In this document: positions 45,815 to 62,990 of the stretch, one piece after another
Numbering within the stretch: position 1 is the stretch's first letter
How the letters are laid out: each line of letters begins with the position of its first letter
Origin: Tethya wilhelma
Lineage: Eukaryota; Porifera; Demospongiae; Tethyida; Tethyidae
Length of the DNA stretch: 64,000 bases
NCBI GenBank assembly: GCA_964030475.1
Contig: CAXIPT010000005.1
Span: forward strand, 4,483,960 to 4,547,959
Direction of reading: 5' to 3'
The notes under the pieces: generated by a model
The model's database searches: none
What the model was told of the DNA's origin: nothing
The model's input: the letters and a program-made list of their open reading frames with translations, nothing else
Program-made: the position numbers and the translations under genes

Positions 45815-46152
45815 AAACAAGTATAGTAAAAATTTCATAAAAATCAGCAGTGTAGGAATGGGCAGTGCTGTAAAAAGGAAGGAAACAAGGCTGGGACTTT
45901 AAATTTCGGCACATGACTACTTCATTTTCGTGTTCTCTATCATAGAATCATGATTAAATTCTGATTCCAATTAAGTCATGGTTTATTTAAATAAATTAGA
46001 AGGTATACAGGCAACCTATGTGAGCTTGGAAAACTTTGAAAATGAAGTAGTCATGTGCCGAAATTTAAAGTCCCAGCCTTGTTTCCTTCCTTTTTACTGC
46101 ACTGCCCATTCCTACACTGCTAATTTTTATGAAATTTTTACTATACTTGTTT
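45815..46152. mobile_element. Foldback element with about 115-bp arms
   Basis: The left arm 45815-45931 and right arm 46039-46152 are near-perfect reverse complements (aaacaagtatag at one end, gaaatttaaagtcccagcct inside), separated by about 105 bases. A diverged relative of one arm appears near 51480-51530 (gtaaaaatttcataa...gaaatggg). Non-coding. Confidence 0.75.
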
Positions 46153-47312
46153 GTTCACTTTTTTCAACACTAAGGTGCTCAATTGCAATGGAGTATAAGC
46201 TATCAGAGACTGGTCAGTCTCTACAAAAAGCTACTGCTTTCAAGTACACTGGATGCGCATGCGCATTATATATATGCATGCAAACCACGTGGTCTGTTGA
46301 CGACCTTTACCTACATCAAGATGGCTACATTCTACCAGAGTTTTAAAATGCCTAGATTTTGTTTGTTAAATAGCTTTTAGGCACCAAACGAGTATAAAAG
46401 GACGTAGTTCGGATGAAGTCAAGTTGCACTGTACAGTTAAAGCTGGCTGAATGCCTTTTGTTTGTCTGGAAATCGCGTTCAAGTTTGTCAGTTAGGAAGG
46501 AAGAAAGGAAGGAAGGAGGAAGAAGAAAACAAAATTGCACTGTTCTGGCTTCCCGCCAGCGCTCTCTCCAGAGTGCTCTAGAAAGTTTCTGTGAGTTTTG
46601 TTGATGTATGCAGTTAGAAAACTATCCAAGGGAGGCTTTAATCCATGTCTGAAGGCTTAGCTGTCATTCTCTGAGCATAAACATTTGTATTGTGTCTATG
46701 GGACAGTTGGCCCATTCCTACTATACGTACTACCGTACGTATGATAGAATACATCCACAGTACCATCATGTGGGATGGCATTTTAATTTAGAGTAGTAAA
46801 TTGATATCAAGATACACTACCAATCAAAAGCTGCCATATACGCCACCATGTCTATATAGTCCAGGTTGGACTTCAGGCAACATTTTTGATGTGAGTGGAA
46901 ACAGCTGCATGTAGTGCACATGCATGGTCACTTGCACAGGCTCACATACAATGTAATGTTAGTGCACACTGCAGGGCTCAGTCAGGTGATTGTGACAGCC
47001 ATATACAGTGAGAATCTGCATGAATTGTATGTGTACTTACTAGTAATTCTTAATCAAGAGTATACTTATGCTAAGAAACGTACCTGATTCCCCAAAAAAC
47101 AACAATTCATTAATTATTGTTGATCAACCTATAGCTAACAACTCCTATAGAAACCTATTATCGCTATTGACTATAATATTATATTTGTTTGTAGGTAGCT
47201 ACAGCACATGAATTAATTGTCTATAGTAGTGATGTTAACTGACATGAATCGGCCCGTTCCAACTAACCTACTCTGAAGTGCTTGTTCCAGGGCTTCCAGT
47301 GTAGCACAGTGA

Positions 47313-49271
47313 TTATGTTGGCCACGTTGTCCATTGGTCAAGCATAGCAGTTAGATAGGCTTGAGGACCTCCAACCAACAAGCGAAGGTCGGCTTCTATT
47401 GTACCCAGCTCAGGTTGTGTAAAGCCAAGACAAGTTCCAATGAACTTCCATTTACCAGCGTGTGTACAGAGAATTTCAGCTAGAATGCCAATATGCTCAT
47501 GTAAGATCTTAGTAGTGACTGCCTGTGTAGCTATTCCATCTTCTGTGTGTGCCTCTATTGATGCCTCAAGGGGATCTGTATAGGTATACACAATGGTAAC
47601 CTGTCAAATGGCATTCTGGTTTGCTATATAAGTAGCTTATAGTCTAGTCCTAGACCCTGCCTCTTTCGTCAGAGGCAGGCCTTCAAAATTTCTTCATAAC
47701 TTGGCGGTATATCTATGAATTGCGCTATTTTAGATACCATTCGATTGAAAATTTCACGTAGATTCGTTTGGTGCTTTTTAAAAAGCACTACCCCTTACCA
47801 TTCAAAAGTTATGTGTATGCCCCATACAGACATCCATTAACCAGAAATACGAAAAAGTAGTACTTAAACAAAACTATCAAGTGATTGCTTCACTACGTAC
47901 AGCATTAAGACGGTCTTACAATTAGCACATTCTTTGAGGTGGGTTTCCTTCATATTCTGATATTCTCCTGACTCCTTACAATAAGGACACTGGTAGATCC
48001 TTTTTGGACACCATTTTGTAGTGGTCTTCCGCATTTTTGCGCAGAAACTTCATGGCATTTTCGCCAGCTTCATGAGGACAAATGATGAGTGTAAAATCAC
48101 AATCATCTTGATGCTTTTCAAGTGCTCTCAGCTCTCCAGTCCACTCACAGCCATTACAGGCATTTTTGCACTTCATCTCAAGTGACTTGATGGTTTTTGC
48201 AGCCTGCTGCATCAGTACAATAATACATACCCGAGATAACTAATCACTGGTAACAGCAATTATGCAATTGGGAAACGAAATAAAAGGACAACAGACTATA
48301 GCATTGGGATTTGTTAGTTGTGTATTCATTGCACAACAGAAGCAACATAACTTCACTGTAAGGTAAGGCGGGGCAATTTCAATGTGCTTATTTCTCTGCT
48401 ATAAACCCTATGTAACTGTGATTTTTTCTATCAACAGAACCTACCAGATCCAAGAAAAGCATTATCTGAACAGCGTTCATAGTAGAGAAATTAGCTAGCA
48501 CTATGACATCGGAATTAACCCCGGGTTCGAAATGGCCCCACTTTACATTATATGATCCATCAGTGATTGAACATACCTCTTACATCCACAAAGCACTTAT
48601 CTGGCTGTATATCATGTCTGCAATGAGGGCATTTATATTGCTTGACTGGACGTTTTTGATTCTCTGAGAACTGTTTCAATATATCAAGACATTCTTCACA
48701 AAACACTTGTCCACAGCATTGCACTTGACAAGGCACTTTGGCAACACACCTGCAGATAAGGCACATCAACTCATGAAGATTAGGAGGAGGAGACAGTGGC
48801 GGATCCAGGGGGAGATCCAAGGGATCCATGGATCCCCCCTTTCAGTTGAGACCTCGCATTATACTTAACTGTGGAGACTGGAAAAGTGCTTGTTGGAACC
48901 CCCCTTTCAACTTAAAATTAACAAAAGCAACTCAAAATCTCACTAAATGGCAGTTATTTGTGAAAGATAATGTAGTTTCTGTCTCTTTCTCGCCGTTTTT
49001 TCGCCATTCAGGTGGTAAAATTTTAGCTGCACGCACGCTAAAGGGGCGGGGCTATACGACCGGAAGTGGGCGTGGCCTAGCAGAAATTTTCCGCGCGCTT
49101 CGCGCGCATTCATTTGAACCCCCTTTTCAAAATCCTAGATCCGCCACTGGGAGAGACCAGTTGATCACAGTCATATCCTCCACGAAAGGCTTTCTCACCA
49201 CGAACACAGGTACTGTGTTGGGTATCTTCTTCAACATTTGATGATTTCTCTTTAGTCTTCTTGGCAGCCAT
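47313..49271 (-). pseudogene. RING - zfTRAF - Death domain protein, doubly disrupted
   Basis: Three exons are recognisable: 48584-49271 (interrupted), 47920-48206 and 47313-47575. Exon 1 starts MAAKKTKEK at 49271 and reaches a RING finger (CLICRC...QCCGQVFCEEC...CPHC). Exon 2 encodes TRAF-type zinc fingers (NGCEWTGELRALEKHQDDC, then CPKRIYQCPYCKESGEY). Exon 3 encodes a Death-like domain (WKFIGTCLGFTQPELGTIE...MLDQW). Two lesions are visible. A 356-bp MITE splits exon 1 between DQLVSP and PPNLHEL; without it and one target-site copy the frame is continuous. In exon 2 an extra base at 48011 shifts the frame between HYKM and CPKRIY. Sponge genomes carry many such RING/TRAF/Death genes, presumed innate-immune or ubiquitin adaptors. 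It is probably inactive; start sites are 214 bases from RCBTB. Confidence 0.75.
48794..49149. mobile_element. 356-bp MITE inserted in a RING exon
   Basis: Terminal inverted repeats cagtggcggatc and gatccgccactg, with a 5-bp target duplication ggaga at 48789-48793 and 49150-49154. The interior is non-coding with mirrored aacccccc motifs and a GC-rich half. It supplies an in-frame ATG (48829, minus) just ahead of the RING codons. Confidence 0.85.
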
Positions 49272-49484
49272 AATCCGCACAGTATGCATATCATATGGCA
49301 CCAGATATGGCGCATGGAGGGACTTTACAAGGGACTATCCCTTTTTAATTTTTCAATTACCGTTTAAATAGAACATAAACAATGCACACAATGATGGGGG
49401 CGTGGCACCATAGGCTGATCATCAGAGACATAATGGGATATGGAACTTTGAAATGTACAGCTGATTTACACTAGCTGGCCATCA

Positions 49485-54191
<4,707 letters not shown>

Positions 54192-55896
54192 TACTGGTAT
54201 TACATAGCCATTATATTGCTTACGTTTTCAAACCACAATTATTATTTATCATTGTTTAGCAGGTCTTAAGTGTAGCAAATTTTTCCAATTGAATTTTTGT
54301 AGCAGGTATATTATTTATTTCAGTCCATCCATCAGTCACAGTCAGTGTCAGTCACAGTTTCTGTATTGTAGTTTTGTATGTATATTGTAACTGAAATTTG
54401 TTATTGTTTAAGTATTGGGTAACACATTCACTGTATACCAAACTATTCGGACCAACCTTCTTTAATCTCGACTATGCATCAAAAATTAAAAGCTTTGTGT
54501 TGTCATTTTGGGCCTACCCTTGTCTCTTAAACAAAGTGATTCTTCAAGATGATGACCATGCACCGAGTCAAAGGGGATTCCCATGCCGCTTAGGGTTCTT
54601 TACGTGAATGCATGTAGGTAGGAAATGTTTAGTAAACACAAAATTTATGTAAATTAAGTGTGTGGGTGTGTATGTGTATGTATGCATATCTATGAGCTTT
54701 AGCTACAAGTTTGGAGATATGCATAAGGCTTGAGAAAAGCCCATGCAGCTGGTGTGCTCACATGAGCTCGATCCATCACATGATGAATGTATGAGAGCAA
54801 GAGTATGTACTCTTGATGAGAGTGAAACAGACACTTCTGTTCTCCCCCAAATTTAATACACCATACACTTCCAGGGAAATCTACAATTCTGTTTATTTTC
54901 AGTGTTAATAATAGTAAAGTGGTTAAAGAGAACATTGGGCAGTACTATAGTTCTGGGATCTTAGTGGTTGTTATGGTATCTGCTGCACTGTCAAAATATT
55001 GACTGGGTGAGCTATAGGTTCCATGAACTGCCAGACAACTCGCTAAGTATTCCATATGATTTTGCTTGCTACAATGTCACTACATTGTTTAATTAGGTTA
55101 ATTAACCAACTGTTTTAACAAAAATGGGTAGAGCAACTAGTACACAAAACTTCAACCAACTGCATAAGAAGTTGCATGTGCAAGTCAGAATTGTATATAC
55201 AGCCTGTTAAAATTAATTATATTTTGGCCTAGTATAGACACTGGTGAGGTTAGACTCACTGTTGTACAGCTCTCCTCCTTCTTGTAGTAAAGTGGTGAAC
55301 AGTGTCAGGTATAAAATTATTGTACATGTACATGTGTACAATAATTGCATGTTTCTGTACAGGATGGTGGCGGTATACTACTATGTATGCTAGTACATTC
55401 AATTTCACCCATAGGTTGATGAGGATTGTCCCAAGCATAAATTATATGCCACCTACCTAACTATCAATATACAGCCAACGCATGCATTCATCCTCTCTGG
55501 TCAGGAAGTTTTTCAAGTTACTTTCACAAACAAGAGACTAATGAATATGCAAAGTTGATTCTATTCTTGGAACGGAATATTAATAGCACCTAGAGGCTAG
55601 AGTACTCCAAAAATCAGAATATTATAACATGGATATGCATGGACAGGATGCAGATAGTCTTATCAAAATGGTAGGTGGAAACTATACTGTTTAATAAACC
55701 AAGAAATACCACATGTGGGGGGTTCTTGCATTTCCCCTAAGGAAATAAAAAAAATCTGATTACATTAGGGATAGTTGTGTGTCAAATTCAAGCTCCATTT
55801 CTATGGAATGAGATACGTAGTTTAATAGGAGGGAATAACCAGCCACAATCTCTCAGTGTATACTCTACTAGTTCCACAAGTGAGCTTGAGTTTTGG
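54192..55896. other. Intergenic between RCBTB and the TNF pair
   Basis: No coding exons recognised. It contains the RCBTB 3' UTR and scattered TG/GT-rich stretches, with an inverted acatgtacatgt motif near 55323. Confidence 0.4.
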
Positions 55897-55904
55897 TATA
55901 AAAA
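55897..55904 (+). promoter_or_regulatory. TATA box of the plus-strand TNF-like gene
   Basis: TATAAAAA, followed about 140 bases later by a donor-like ACGAG/GTAACAG (56047/56048) and an acceptor CCTTGCAG ending at 56159. This suggests a non-coding first exon of roughly 55925-56047. Confidence 0.45.
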
Positions 55905-56171
55905 TGGATAAGCTTGCAACAGTTTTCAGTCGCAAACAAAATCTGCAAACTAAACATCTTCAGCAAAGAAGAACCAGCAGCACTTCAATCAAAATCAACT
56001 CCAGCTGATCCATCACTTTACCCATCAGATTCACCCACCATTACGAGGTAACAGAATCAGTGTGGGAATTGTGATATGGCAGCATTCAAATTGGTGCCTG
56101 CACACCTACTGCTATAATGAGAGCTACTCACTTCACCAATAATTTTTCAATCCTTGCAGAATATCGTCAAA

Positions 56172-57910
56172 ATGAGTAGCAGCACAAATTTTGACATCAA
56201 GTCAACGGAGTCTCCCGAAAATGGGTCGCGAACTTTCTCCACTTCAACTGCCACCAAAATAAAGATAGCCCTCGGTGTTGTCCTTGCAATGGCAGTCATT
56301 GCAGCTGTGGGAGTGTGTGCAGCTGTCCTTGTTCCAAGAGCTTCAAGTGGAGGACCTCAGCGCCAAGGCGATGCATCCATTGACCTAGAGACAAGAGCAA
56401 AACTACTAAATCTTAACAAAGAGGTGAGTAAAGCACTAGCTCAATGTACAAGCTGGCATACATGCATGCACAAACTATTGTTTACATAGTTAAATAAAAG
56501 CCTTTGCATGCATGGACAATGCAAGGGCATGCAAGCATGACAACATTACAAAATGACAATACAAACTTCAAATGGTATATATTCAGATGCAGTGAAACTG
56601 CAAACAAAATTAGTTAGGTGTATTATTATAGTACAACAAGGAAGGTACAATGGATGTGTGTGTATAGTGGACGTGGCTAGAGCATAGTATCCACATTGGG
56701 TGAGAATTAATCCTGTAAACAAACATTGAAAGCACTCTTGCACAATGTTTGCATGTAGATTGTTGAGACGCACATGGCTTCAATTCAAAGGAGAGAGCAG
56801 AGAAGACGGCCACAAAAAGGTAACTATAGCTACAAATGAGTACATTCACAGTAACTGTTACCGACCACATCTATCTACAATGCATACACATCACACCTTA
56901 CAGGAAAGGCATGCTACTCTGAATACACAAATGATGTAAGTACCACTGCAAACAATTCAAAGAGCTAGTTCTAGAATGCCAATTTACCTAGAACTCACAA
57001 TCATATATACTTAACACTTACATGATAAAATAAGTCATATATAGCAAATCTTAGGGAAAATTTGACTGAGCATTTTTTCTCTCCATACAATACTAGAGCT
57101 ACCCAGCTGCTCATATCGTGGGCCATGGAAACATGTGGGGAACTACACCAGAACCGTCCACTCCAGAAAGACCTAGTGAGTCACATTAACTGTCACTAGC
57201 TACTCAGTAATGATGGCTTAAAGCATAACTATGATCGTAACACTTAACAGTCTGCAAAATGTCACTAAACTAAACTAAACTAAAATGTTAATAAAGAAAA
57301 CTAAAACAATTATTATGACTTGAAAAGACCAGTGAACATACTCGTGTACATGTCATGCAGGCGTGCACATTTGAATGTATGACTTGAAGATATCACAATC
57401 ACAAGTTTTACAACCCAAACACACATACACACATATATAGTTGAGACATACGAAGGCTACATCAACAACTGGCTCTGTGACTACGATGAAACACACGGTG
57501 GTGCATTCGTTGATGGAGGAATGAATTTCACTCAAAACGACCGCAAACTACACATCCCTCAGTGTGGCTACTACTACGTCTCAAGTCAAATCTACTTCCA
57601 AGTGATGAACAACTCAAAGAACAACTCACAATACGCATATCACCAAATCGTCATCAATCGCAATTGTCCAGAATTCGGTGATAACACATTTTCCCTCAAA
57701 TCCTACTCAACCCTGGGCCCTCTTTATGAAGATGCACGGTTCTCTACGTACATTGGAGATGTGGTGAAGATGTGTGAGGGTGGTACGATTGAAGTGGCCA
57801 TTTCTACCAACAACCCATGTTGTCCTTATGGTACAAATTCATACATTGCTGCACATCTCGTGGCTGTGACAAGTTGTGACATGCGGCCTAAATCACTGAA
57901 AGTAAAGTGA
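56172..57910 (+). CDS. TNF-superfamily-like type II membrane ligand A
   Basis: Five coding exons keep phase and give 297 residues: 56172-56423, 56759-56819, 56904-56935, 57097-57175 and 57441-57910. A cytoplasmic Ser/Thr-rich head precedes a single membrane anchor (IALGVVLAMAVIAAVGVCAAVLV) without a cleaved signal, so type II topology. The stalk includes a basic QRREQRRRPQK stretch that could be cleaved by a furin-like protease. The C-terminal domain starts PAAHIVGHGNMW, like the A-beta strand of TNF homology domains. It continues GAFVDGGMNFTQNDRKLHIPQCGYYYVSSQIYFQ, the usual hydrophobic-aromatic strand with Tyr-Tyr-Val-Ser-Ser-Gln. A C1q-like fold is related and cannot be excluded by eye. 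It probably trimerises and signals through a TNF receptor-like partner. It is convergent with its paralogue at 58609. Confidence 0.82.
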
Positions 57911-58128
57911 ACAAACTTGAACTCTGACTGCATGATATGTTGATTGATCTGTTTGGCATTATGACATGATGATGTCATCATTATACATTAATTAATACAC
58001 TATAATAAAAGTTAACTCTTCATTTCATATCTTTTTTGTGTCTGGATTTTAATGATGATTATTCTTAATAAACTTTCTAAAACTTTCTAATAAACTGGGC
58101 ATGGTGGTTTACTGCATGCTCTGGCTGG

Positions 58129-58291
58129 TTGCTATGGTAGCCTCGTTTCCAGGCCTTCCCCTCTTCTTTTTTTTTTTTTTTTTTCCTAAAATAACCAAAA
58201 TGAATAAATTAAGGGAAAGCCTGGGAACGAGGCTAAAATAACCAAAATGAATAAATTAAGGGAAAGCCTGGGAACGAGGCTACTGCTATGG
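58129..58291. mobile_element. 145-bp MITE (TAGCCTCGTTCCCAGGC family) with internal duplication
   Basis: Element 58138-58282 starts tagcctcgtttccaggcc and ends gcctgggaacgaggcta. The right terminal part (about 46 bases, ctaaaataaccaaaatgaat...) occurs twice in tandem. Flanking nonamers ttgctatgg and ctgctatgg fit a 9-bp target duplication. Confidence 0.8.
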
Positions 58292-58608
58292 TAATCGGGC
58301 TTATATCTAACTCCATAATAATCATTATGGTCTATATAGTGCATGTAGTTTCAATTTTAAAATCCATGTATATAGACCAGGTCAGTAAATACAACTTTCC
58401 AAGAAATTTTGAAAATAGAAATTGGTCAGTATCATAAAATTGAATCAAATACAAAGTTCACTGTAAACAATAATATACATTTTCTAAATTAAAACCAGGA
58501 CATGTTCCAAGAATAATTAAGAATTAAGTTCATACACAGTATTCATGTGCAAAAACTATTGCAGTGTCCATTGAGAGTTGCATGGTGGTTATATAAGAGC
58601 AGTGGGGA

Positions 58609-59836
58609 TCAAACCTGTAGATTCATCACCTCCATAGGTGGTGGCCAATGACAACTGGTGTGGGACACAAGTACTGCACCCAAAAAGGTACCATGTTCAT
58701 CTCCCATGGGACAACAAGGTACATCTGCGTCACTAATTTCCACCCAGATACGACCACCTTTACACAGCCTGATGACATCACTGGTATAGGTGGTCACAGC
58801 ACTAGATCCAGAGCTACCATCAAACGGTCCAACTGAAGCCTTTGCTTGGAGCAATACAGCATTCTGCTCTGGCCAACTTGGACAATTGCGCTCAATATGC
58901 ATAAAATGTTTGACAGATACTGATTTATCGTGAGTAGTACGTTCAAGCTGGAAATAAACTTGGCTAAACACATGATAGTAGCCACATGCAGGTACTCGGA
59001 GAGATTTATCCGTCTGATTGAATATCATCCCGCCATCAACAAAGGCATGAGCACTGTGCTGTGGATTATCATTTTCACCAAATTCATTGCACTTCCAGCT
59101 CTGCTGATAGCCATGTGGTGCAAGAGCTACAGGTATGAACAAAGATAAAAATTTAATTATTAATTTTTCAAGTGATGGAAGTAAACAAAAATCTTATAGA
59201 GTATGCAATGCATTAACTTACAATTTTCCGTGATTGAGGCTAATGTGGGAGGGTGAAACTTTCCTCCATGTCCTTTGATATGGGCAGCTGGAACACTCTG
59301 AAGGTTTAGAGCAGACATTAGTGACAACGTGATCGATCAATTGAAATTGTACAATGTCATAGAAGTGAAGCTTACTTCGTTTGATACAGAGTCTATTGGT
59401 AGACACGATGCCATTCTATCATTGGTGTTTATAGTAGAGCGTCTTCTTCTGTTTTGATTGATGGTAGCTATGGAGAAAGTAAAAAAAAAATAATTTTCAT
59501 TGCTAATGTCTGGACAGTATACGGCATAATAATTAATAAATTACATCTGCGGTTTCTTCCAGCAGTTTCAAATTGTATTTCACCTTCCGAATCGATTTCA
59601 AGATCACTCAAGTCATCTTCTGCGGGGAGTGGTTCAGCTGATCGGGCAACAGGGTGAGCAACTTCATCACGGTTGTTGGGTGAGTTGGAGCCGGTTGTCA
59701 CGGTGACAACAGCTGCAACTGCAGCAACAGCACTAAGGACACACAGGCAGACCACCACACCAAGAACCACTTTGATACGAAGAGAACTTTGCTCCTGAGA
59801 GGTTAGTTGAAGTTGTCTTTCTTCTTTTCCGCTCAT
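58609..59836 (-). CDS. TNF-superfamily-like type II membrane ligand B
   Basis: Four coding exons keep phase and give 325 residues: 59545-59836, 59376-59467, 59222-59297 and 58609-59126. The start is ATG at 59836 after an AAATCTAG acceptor, which mirrors gene A, whose ATG also lies just after an acceptor. A single anchor (VVLGVVVCLCVLSAVAAVAAVVTV) gives type II topology. The stalk is acidic, then NRRRRSTIN forms a consensus furin-type site at an exon junction. The ectodomain starts PAAHIKGHGGKF and carries HAFVDGGMIFNQTDKSLRVPACGYYHVFSQVYFQLE, aligned with ligand A, including matching Cys (CGYY, NCPSW/NCPEF, LCKGG/MCEGG, CCP). The shared cysteines suggest conserved disulfides. Tail-to-tail order with A indicates an inverted local duplication. 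Receptor unknown. Confidence 0.82.
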
Positions 59837-60439
59837 TTTTGAATTCCTAGATTTTTGTGCATTCGTGCAGAAACATGAGCTATATACATGCATGCAATAT
59901 GCAATAAATTCACAATTTACAAGAACATGAAGTCAAGTCATAACAGTATACACGTATTCTAATGAATCAGCTATAAAGTTAACGCTGCAAAAAGGTCGAC
60001 AGTACTATAGATAGAAGTATTAGGTGCACAAGGCAGTTAGTAACATGTATGTGTGTGTGAAAACATACATGGGATGCAGTTGTACTAGTCAACAGACCAC
60101 TGAAACTCAAACAGTTTAGGTAAGGACAATGTTAGAGTAGTAAACTAATTAAGAGACTATACAGCAAATATGCATGAATACCAAAATTTCCCGGAAAAGA
60201 GCTATCATGGCATGCACTAATCAATGACAACAGTGGACGTTGCAGGCTGGAAATGCTCATTCCAATCATCACACATGTTACTATATGTAAATAAACAATA
60301 CATACAATCATGCATATTAGTAAACATACCAAATGCTTGAGTATATATAAATCCTCAGAATTTTTACTCTTGCTTTTCTTCTTGACTTGCCTCCAACAGC
60401 TACCTTTGCAGGACTGAAGAGTCTGCAGTGAGTCTCCTG

Positions 60440-60447
60440 CTTTTATA
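60440..60447 (-). promoter_or_regulatory. TATA box of the minus-strand TNF-like gene
   Basis: TATAAAAG on the minus strand, about 600 bases upstream of the ATG. A donor-like AAAG/GTAGCTG lies near 60395, suggesting a short non-coding first exon as in ligand A. Confidence 0.4.
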
Positions 60448-62990
60448 GCCCCTCCAAACAGTGCAGTCCATCGGGCTCCACCATGTGCTCATTCATTCCC
60501 ATAACAACCATTAATTCATGTGATTGATTGTGCCCAGTCCTGAGGTCAAAAGTATTCAATAATTAGGTTGGAGGCGGTTCAATTCCTGGAAACTGGATTC
60601 AACAACGTAAGAAGCATTCTGAGAATAATAACACCACCTTGTGTATTAAACAAACAGAGAGCTCTAGTCCCCTCTAGGCCTCCGACAATGAGCAAGAAAG
60701 ACAATGTGAAATTTCCCTTTACCAGAGAAAGAAAGTGAATGTTTTGAGAGTTCGGCATATCTCAATAGATAGTTTGCATATACTATAACCACTAAGTCAA
60801 CCAACTGTAGTAAAAACAAATATCGTCAGCAAAAACAGGTTGATCGAGTTTCAGCCATGCAGGCTGGTAGTTTCAAAGTTTTAAAATTGAGGGAAAACAA
60901 TCTCTTCTGAAGTCAGTGTGAATAAGCTTCTTAAATTGAGCAAGTCCAGAACAAGCATATGTCCAAATGTAAACAATGAATATACATTTCTGGTGTGTAC
61001 GTGACCAAAGAATCAATTTGCAAGTCACCAGGTGTGCCCATTTCTCGAGCAACTTTCTTTTGATGCTTCCGATATTCAATATTTTCTTGATTTTCTTCGA
61101 GCCCACCCACACATACATATTCATAAATCAACTAGTACTTGACCTCCGAGAGAACACACAATACGGTATTCATTACTGAGGTTCAGCTGAAGGAATTTAT
61201 GAACATATAAACAAAACATATGATCAAATTTAAAACAGCTGTGACAAAAGTTGATCATAACTTTGCATTGCCAATAAAAGAATGATGCCTACACTCAATG
61301 AGCTATACTGAAGAAACCATGACATGTAGACCACAGTTTGTAGAATTCAGTGTGGTCCATGGGCTTCATCCTAAAGGTCACTATATATACACTCCTATCA
61401 TAACCAAACCGCAAATGAATTTGGTTGGATTGCCAACCAAAACTATAGACCATGCCTGTAGCATGATGTGGTTGATTCATCATCACGCATGAGTAAATGC
61501 GCTGCCCTATAATAATCATGATAATCTTTCAGTGCTTTGATTCAGATGGAGTGAGGTCATAGACTGTTTACAAGCAAAAAAACATCAGGTGAAAGTATTT
61601 TTAAAAGACCTGGCAACATAAACATTGTGGTACTCTTCACGGTTGAGTGACATTACTATAGGTAGAGTGTTGCCAGATCCGATGATAAGAGGCACAACAA
61701 CACGTGTTTACCGGAAGTAAAAGTATTGGATACACCGTCCATTAAAAAAACAGAGCTCTAAATGCTGAAATCCTACAGTCATAAAAATAAACACTCCTCA
61801 ATCCTCCTGGATGTTGAGTATAGCTGTGTACCAACAGAGCTAGCACATGCACACCTGCATGCAGCAAAAACACACCACAGGTGGGCTGAGCTGCATAGCA
61901 TGGGCTCCAGCTGTGTCCACCAGCCATGTGGTGCACATTTGCAATATTCAAGAACATGATAATCACCATAACTGGTTGAACATAGCAGTAATCATGGTTG
62001 TTGACAGCTCTAAGCAAGCAAGGCCATCTGCCAGCCTCTCCAATGACCTTGCTATTCATTGAGCTTCTCTGTGTGGGCATTTGATTCTCAATACCTATGG
62101 ATCCACTTTGAATATGCCATTCCATTGATGCACATGATATGTTTTGAAGGAAATGCAAATTAAGTATACTCTGCATTGGTACAGTCATGTGGCTATATCC
62201 TGAGTGGAGCTGAGCAGAATCTTTTAAGTAGATTCATGCTGTTCCTGGTACATACATCCACACCACAGACTCATAAATGTGATTTCTCAGTTCAGTGAGT
62301 AATAATACAGCCACACTGTTTGTAGTTGTAATCACAGCTTGGTATGTGCAGTGATAAGGAGCTATTTAACTTTTAGAGTAGTGATAGCATCTTTTCACAC
62401 AAGTTGAATGTTGGCCTGACTTAAGGTCAAAAATATGGTGATCAAAATGATGTGATCGTTTGATACTCCTTTTCAAAAGAAACCATTCACTTTTTGTGTA
62501 CTCTCTCCTGAATCTCGTTGATGAGTGATGAGGGCTGATAACCTTTTTAGAAAAACACTGAGCACATGATATCTGGTAACTGTTACTCATGGCAACAGGT
62601 ACCAGATGGGACATATGCTTATCTCTGCGGTTCCATGGTGTCTTAGCACTCTTTCATGGTAAGATTAGGTTGTACTCACAAAGTGACTTTATAGTTGTCA
62701 ACATAGATCAGGCCGGAGACCTTCATGTAAACAATATCAGCACATGTACACATTGTGTTTGGGTAATGGTATTTACTATTGGTAGTTACTGTTTAGATTG
62801 GGACCCCCACTACATCCACACCCATGTCTTGTGGCTCCATTCATGCATCTATTCATTGCCGTTATGGTTATGTAATACGTTGACAATCAAAGGGGATGAC
62901 CCTATACTTAGATAAAACTAATCATGCATAATATTACAAGACTAAACACACCCCCATTACATCATTGGCTGGGGTTGACCCATGAGTCAC
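60448..62990. other. Intergenic; no gene recognised
   Basis: Several medium-length frames exist on both strands without splice logic or family motifs. Plus-strand fragments near 61865-61960 (GGLSCIAWAPAV) and 62589-62680 (GTRWDIC...VLALFHGKIRLYS) are faintly WD40-like, but their frames break and no chain of exons could be built. Confidence 0.35.

Larger units (their letters stand above)
44039..47312. other. Intergenic, repeat-bearing
   Basis: Includes the desaturase 3' flank and the TG tract at about 44971-45006. It also holds the large palindromic element at 45815-46152 and a fragment of AT-rich DNA with no recognisable exon. The reading frame at 45978-46346 falls largely inside the palindromic element and is not a gene. 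Confidence 0.5.

Noticed and set aside
61865..62915. WD40/SEC31-like traces (GGLSCIAWAPAV; GTRWDIC...GKIRLYS) on the plus strand
   Set aside because: Frames break, splice sites do not give a consistent phase, and similarity is limited to generic WD-repeat residues.
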